The position numbers and the translations under genes are program-made. DNA of 64,000 bases from NCBI GenBank assembly GCA_934378195.1, contig CAKRPO010000002.1, positions 1 to 64,000 on the forward strand. The letters are read 5' to 3'. The notes under the pieces are model-generated. The model ran no database searches and was not told where the DNA came from. It saw only the letters and a list, made by a program, of their open reading frames with translations. The DNA is from an uncultured Blautia sp. (GTDB taxonomy: Bacteria > Bacillota > Clostridia > Lachnospirales > Lachnospiraceae). Of the stretch, positions 60,231 to 64,000 are shown piece by piece; the first letter of the stretch is position 1; the number at the start of each line of letters is the position of its first letter.

Positions 60231-61715
60231 TTACACATAACTGTACTGCCTTGTTACCGAAAAGATCTGCTTCCGGTTTGCCTGCACATCTGCAGAAGCT
60301 TCAATCGCTTCTATACAGCAGTCAAGCCGAAAGTTTTCTTTTCCTCTGGTACTCCGTATCTCCGCTTCGATCATATCCATTCCCCGTGTCAGTTTTTCTG
60401 TCTTTGTCTTTGACAAAAGAAGGATCTGCAGATAATCCTGATAAGACATTCCACTTTCATCGCTTCGTCTCTGACTGTCCAGACGCGCAAGCAGATCCGG
60501 CAGATTTTCCAGAGACAGCTGCCAGGTTGCCGCTGTCTTGGTAAGCGGTACCTTTCCTCCATGAAACAGTTCCCGCAGATCCAGAATACTTTCTGCAAAA
60601 GACCAGCAGAGGATCAGTGCCGCTTCAATGATTACTGCAGCCGGCGGAATCAGAAAGCTGGACGCGATTGCAAGTGCAACTGCCTGAACCTGCGCTCTCT
60701 TACCTGCATCTGCCATCAGACAGGAAGCATTAATTCCTTCGCGGATCATCAGAAGGCGGTTGGCTACTGCTTTCAGATTCTCGCGGTCACTTCTCTTTCC
60801 AGCGAGAAGATATTCCAGCTGATAGCAAAGACCGGACTTTGACGGTGTCATATAACTTCCCAGATGCTCCATCAGATATTGCTGGAACAATACCTTCGAA
60901 GTCCCCGAATTATCCTTTTTCACGCTTTGCGGCATCTCCATTCCCTGTTGCAGGTCCCTGCCCGACAGCAGATCGCCACGTGATATTTCCCGGTCAGAAA
61001 TTCCTTTTGCTGCCGGCACTACCAGATCCAGCAGCCCCATCTGTCGAATCCTCTGTATCACCGGAATCGGATTGACTACCTGTGGTTTCTCTTCGCCATC
61101 CGAGAAACCTCCATCGGAACCGTCTCCAAAATCCCCCGTATTTTCATTCTTAGAGGCTTCCTCCGCCTCCTGGCTTTTCTGTGCTGCCGAATTCATCTCT
61201 GAGTCATAATGATCCAGTGTGCCTCCGTTTTCTGCCCGTTGTCCGTCCTGCTCAGCCTGTTTCACCTTGTCTTCTTTTTTCCTGTATCGTCTGAGGAGTG
61301 CCTGCACTCCCTGACTTCCAAGTGTATCTTTCATGTAGGTAACTGCCTGCTGATAAAAAACTTCTCCATCTTCATCTGTCGCCAGACGATATCCGCTGAA
61401 ACCACACTGCTTCAATGTCAGTTTCTGACTGTTCTGTCTCAACACCGGCTTCATATACGATTCCAGATTGTCATACACCGCACTTAAGTTAAATTCTGTA
61501 CCGCCCTGCGTGCCATCCAGAAAAAACAGGTCATAATTCTTCAGAAGGAAGCGGTCATACTGTCCGAACAGAGAATAAAGTCCAATATCCATACTGTTCA
61601 GAATCTGTGTCCTGGCTGCTGCCGCCTGCACGGACTGTATGCTCGTTGCGACCAGTGACAGCAGAAGACTTAAGATCAGCGCCAGAAAAACAGTAATACT
61701 GCCCTTTTTCTCCAT
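60231..61715 (-). CDS. DUF5702 (TadG-like) membrane protein
   Basis: 494 residues. The N-terminal helix (KGSITVFLALILSLLLSLVA, about 4-23) resembles TadG/TadE leaders. A large domain follows (LNSMDIGLYSLFGQYDRFLL KNYDLFFLDG), then a Gly/Asp/Glu-rich linker, a conserved part (YLMEHLGSYMTPSKSGLCYQ), two hydrophobic helices (about 340-375) and SYQDYLQILLLSKTKTEKL. It matches the family I know as DUF5702, always within such pilus loci. RBS GAGGAGAG. Possible tip or assembly protein; role not established. Confidence 0.82.
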   Translation of the reverse strand: MEKKGSITVFLALILSLLLSLVATSIQSVQAAAARTQILNSMDIGLYSLFGQYDRFLLKNYDLFFLDGTQGGTEFNLSAVYDNLESYMKPVLRQNSQKLTLKQCGFSGYRLATDEDGEVFYQQAVTYMKDTLGSQGVQALLRRYRKKEDKVKQAEQDGQRAENGGTLDHYDSEMNSAAQKSQEAEEASKNENTGDFGDGSDGGFSDGEEKPQVVNPIPVIQRIRQMGLLDLVVPAAKGISDREISRGDLLSGRDLQQGMEMPQSVKKDNSGTSKVLFQQYLMEHLGSYMTPSKSGLCYQLEYLLAGKRSDRENLKAVANRLLMIREGINASCLMADAGKRAQVQAVALAIASSFLIPPAAVIIEAALILCWSFAESILDLRELFHGGKVPLTKTAATWQLSLENLPDLLARLDSQRRSDESGMSYQDYLQILLLSKTKTEKLTRGMDMIEAEIRSTRGKENFRLDCCIEAIEASADVQANRKQIFSVTRQYSYV

Positions 61716-61730
61716 CGGTTCTCTCCTCTC

Positions 61731-61907
61731 TCAGATGGAATTACTCTGTTTTGTGATCTTGCTTAAAATCGCACGTACCAGATTGGTCAGCTGTTCTTTA
61801 AAGATAATGACCAGACTGATCAGCACCACCAATATCAAAATAATCTCCACAACACCCACTGCATCTTCTTCCTGTACAAATTCCTTCACAAATCCCAAAT
61901 TCCGCAT
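61731..61907 (-). CDS. Flp1-type small type IVb pilin
   Basis: 58 residues: a charged leader (MRNLGFVKEFVQEEDAVG) and a hydrophobic helix beginning VVEIILILVVLISLVIIF, then a short amphipathic tail. The Glu in VVEIILILV matches the conserved Glu of mature type IVb pilins. GGGAGG lies 6 bases before the ATG. Position between the TadC-like and DUF5702 genes also fits. It is the likely major pilin subunit processed by the A24 peptidase. Confidence 0.85.
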   Translation of the reverse strand: MRNLGFVKEFVQEEDAVGVVEIILILVVLISLVIIFKEQLTNLVRAILSKITKQSNSI

Positions 61908-61932
61908 TACTTTACCTCCCTCATTCTTACAC

Positions 61933-62967
61933 TTAACTGTAGAAAGACAAAAATGCCGGTATCATGATGATCGCCATCACCACCGCAAGCATCATGATCA
62001 TCGGAACCAGCAGTTTTGTCGCTGCGGTCTCGCCCATTACCCTTGCCTTTCTTTTTCTTTCATCCCATGCTTCCAGAGCCTCTTTTTCCAGAAGATCTGC
62101 CATCCGATGTCCGCCTTTCTGAAGATTCTGGATCAGGATCGTGGAAAAAGTCTTGTACTTCATCTGTCCACACCGTTCTCCAAATCTCCGGTAAGCTTCG
62201 AGCTCTGCAACACCGCTGTCCATCTCATGACAGGCCGTCGTCACTGCCTCATACGCATACCTGACTGTGTCGCGATGGCTTCTGAGATAATCTGCACTGA
62301 TCTTTTGAAATGCCCTCCGTACTGTCATTCCTGCCTGGATCAGAAGCGTAAACTTCATGATCAGGGATGGATAATCCATCAGGAGCTGTTCTGCCCGTTT
62401 TGCCAGTTCTTCCTGCTGTTCCCTTGCCTTTTTGAGCATCAGCACAACTGCCGCAAATAAAGCAAGTGCCGCCAGAAATGTCCCGGTAGTCTCGCCCGGC
62501 TTCTGCCACTGAAGCACCTGTCCATTCCAGGAATCCGGCAGATAATAATAATCCGGATCTTCTTTTTCCTGGTTGTATTGCTCGATCACTTCTTTCAGCT
62601 TCTTCTGCCGTGCTTCCTCCGGTGTCTGAAACGTCTCCGTCTCTGCTTCTGTTTCCTCTGACTCTTCTGTCTCCTTTTCCGGAATCTGCACATCAAATTT
62701 CTGCGGCTCTCCACCATCTACAGAAACCTGTAATTCTTCTGTATAAGCGCCATCGGCACTCTTTTCGATCCGATGCCCTTTCTCATAAACCTCACTGCTC
62801 CCGCTGGTCAATGTCAATACCATTCCAAGTGTATTTCCACAGATTGCCACGAGCAGAAACAGACGTACGCTTTCTTTGTCGGCAATACCATCAAGCCGGA
62901 GCCATCCTGCCTTCCAGACAAGCACGGTACCAAATGCCGCAGCAAAAATAATCAGATGTACCCACAT
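61933..62967 (-). CDS. TadC-like type II secretion F family protein
   Basis: 344 residues. Two N-terminal helices, an acidic loop (about 65-140, EKETEESEETEAETETF), then a third helix and a GspF/TadC domain (about 185-344) with MDYPSLIMKFTLLIQAGMTV, YEAVTTACHEMDSGVAELEA and KLLVPMIMMLAVVMAIIMIP. It forms the inner-membrane platform of the pilus with TadB. The acidic extracytoplasmic insertion is unusual for TadC. RBS AGGAGG. Confidence 0.88.
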   Translation of the reverse strand: MWVHLIIFAAAFGTVLVWKAGWLRLDGIADKESVRLFLLVAICGNTLGMVLTLTSGSSEVYEKGHRIEKSADGAYTEELQVSVDGGEPQKFDVQIPEKETEESEETEAETETFQTPEEARQKKLKEVIEQYNQEKEDPDYYYLPDSWNGQVLQWQKPGETTGTFLAALALFAAVVLMLKKAREQQEELAKRAEQLLMDYPSLIMKFTLLIQAGMTVRRAFQKISADYLRSHRDTVRYAYEAVTTACHEMDSGVAELEAYRRFGERCGQMKYKTFSTILIQNLQKGGHRMADLLEKEALEAWDERKRKARVMGETAATKLLVPMIMMLAVVMAIIMIPAFLSFYS

Positions 62968-62990
62968 TTTGCATCCTCCTGCCGTATTAC

Positions 62991-63770
62991 TTATACTTCA
63001 ATATCAACGATCCTGCGCCCCAGCCAGTAAGACAGAATATAGATTCCCAGGCAGAGCGTCATTGCACAGATCCCAAATAAATTCCCGTAAAGTACACTCA
63101 AAAATCCTGGAGATGTCAGTTTCAGATAGAGGATGATTCCTGCCGGCATCAGGCTCATGATCATCTGCTCTGCCTTCTTCGCTGCCAGCGTCGTCTCAAT
63201 CTCCTTTCGGACATCGATCTTATCTCCCAGCATACGCGCAGATGTCTGTATGATCCTGTTCATATCTCCACCGGTTCTTTTTGCTGTATAAAATACAGCT
63301 GCAAAATTTTCGACATCTTCAATCCCGCTCCGCTCACCAAGACTGAGCAGAAGCTCCTCTACCGGAACACTGACTTTCAGCTGTGTTTCTATGTAATGAA
63401 ATTCCTGCACGATATCCGTTTCTTTCGGATACAGTCTCTCCAGATCTCTGGAACAGGCTGTCACTGCATTTTCGACAGAATATCCTGCCTGGACAGCTAC
63501 GCTTAATGCATTCAGTGCATCTTTGAACTGATAATTCAGATTTCGTTTTCGTTCGCGGATCAGCCCTTTCTTTTTGAGTCTCATAAACAGGACAGTAACC
63601 GGAACTGCCAGAATCAGCAGCCACCAGTTCTGATAAAACAGATAGTCCATTACACTGCAGAGAAGTATACTCTGTAACAAATATTTCAGAATCTCCGTTT
63701 TTGAAAAATGATATTCTTCATAGTTCTGTTTAACGTTGTCATTTTGCCTGATGTTCTTATTCTGCTTCAT
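62991..63770 (-). CDS. TadB-like type II secretion F family protein
   Basis: 259 residues. N-terminal helices (about 30-62), then NYQFKDALNALSVAVQAGYS VENAV, typical of GspF/TadB, VENFAAVFYTAKRTGGDMNR and C-terminal helices. It is an inner-membrane platform protein. The start overlaps the CpaF stop (ATGA), and it lies 23 bp before the TadC-like gene. RBS GGAG. Confidence 0.9.
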   Translation of the reverse strand: MKQNKNIRQNDNVKQNYEEYHFSKTEILKYLLQSILLCSVMDYLFYQNWWLLILAVPVTVLFMRLKKKGLIRERKRNLNYQFKDALNALSVAVQAGYSVENAVTACSRDLERLYPKETDIVQEFHYIETQLKVSVPVEELLLSLGERSGIEDVENFAAVFYTAKRTGGDMNRIIQTSARMLGDKIDVRKEIETTLAAKKAEQMIMSLMPAGIILYLKLTSPGFLSVLYGNLFGICAMTLCLGIYILSYWLGRRIVDIEV

Positions 63771-64000
63771 ATCGACACTCCTGCCCTCACCAGTTTCTCC
63801 CGGTTCAGAAGAGACGCTGTCTGTACCAGACCCTTACCCTCCCGCCACCGGTACAATGTCCGGGTCTTTATTTCATGATCTTCAAACCCACATATTTCTG
63901 TAATCTCCAGTACTTTACGGCTTTTGTCCCGCATTCTTCCAAGGTGGATCAGAATATCCACGCCCGATGCGATCTGCCTGCGTATCGCCTCCAGAGGAAG
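63767..64000 (-). CDS. CpaF/TadA-type pilus assembly ATPase, C-terminal fragment (cut by the window edge)
   Basis: The last 77 residues of a CpaF-family secretion ATPase. Seen: LPLEAIRRQIASGVDILIHL, then GRMRDKSRKVLEITEICGFE and TRTLYRWREG, the conserved C-terminal end of CpaF. The frame is open to the window edge; the Walker motifs lie outside. It powers pilus extension together with TadB/TadC. Confidence 0.88.
   Translation of the reverse strand, partial: LPLEAIRRQIASGVDILIHLGRMRDKSRKVLEITEICGFEDHEIKTRTLYRWREGKGLVQTASLLNREKLVRAGVSI

Overview
The window looks like chromosomal DNA of a spore-forming, Gram-positive gut anaerobe of the Lachnospiraceae (Blautia/Ruminococcus/Dorea-like Clostridia). 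The evidence is AGGAGG-type ribosome binding sites almost everywhere, sporulation genes (yyaC, spoVG), the paired glgC/glgD, a split two-subunit transketolase, the clostridial class of galT, the large SRP RNA, and several small families (DUF5711, DUF6147, DUF5702, DUF6382-type) that I associate with this family. The genus is an inference; no 16S gene lies in the window.

Layout. 1-330: two tandem strong promoters pointing out of the left edge, probably for an rRNA operon. 331-3683: cvpA-like, DUF5711 and LysM membrane genes. 3844-8257: yyaC, split transketolase, transaldolase-type aldolase and a LacI-type regulator. 8296-13830: the conserved replication/repair/translation block recR-ybaB-dnaX, then pfkA, SRP RNA, yqeY and tadA. 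14029-21557: a radical SAM activase, two poorly known proteins, a small XRE regulator with two clear palindromic operators, and a 1537-residue BspA-type surface protein. 22057-24391: a tRNA-Pro followed by a gene-poor island with several kinds of repeats and a lone PduB-like microcompartment shell gene. 24440-30561: a 3D-domain secreted protein, spoVG, glgDC and murC. 30562-34102: a DnaA-box-rich intergenic region, then dnaD-like, dnaI-like and prs in one operon. 34184-36747: an SbcCD/YhaNO-like pair whose ATPase has lost its P-loop. 36801-49385: asnS, a secreted beta-propeller, galT, a large membrane-anchored protein, a methyltransferase, mtnN and a beta-CASP nuclease. 49506-56791: an AlbA_2-type regulator, DUF6147, a sigma/anti-sigma-like pair split by murG, a HIT protein, an orphan histidine kinase and a rhomboid protease. 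56851-64000: a Tad/Flp-type pilus assembly locus running off the right edge.

How the genes fit together. Central carbon metabolism is well represented (pfkA, transketolase, aldolase, glgCD, galT). Cell wall synthesis (murC, murG), chromosome replication (dnaX, dnaD/dnaI-like, DnaA boxes) and surface display (BspA, Tad pilus, LysM, 3D protein) make up most of the rest. Intergenic DNA carries at least three dispersed repeat families: an 85-90 bp element with nested inverted repeats, a CAAGAATGCC palindrome, and a GTTACTGTTCACAGTAAC-like 18-mer. A 53-bp tandem array is found only in the island.

The items most worth a second look are the 22.1-24.4 kb island (array, structured repeats, orphan shell protein), the DnaA-box clusters upstream of the primosome-like operon, the P-loop-less SbcC-like ATPase, the degenerate C39-like protein, the paired XRE operators, and the shared -35 element between the SRP RNA and pfkA promoters.
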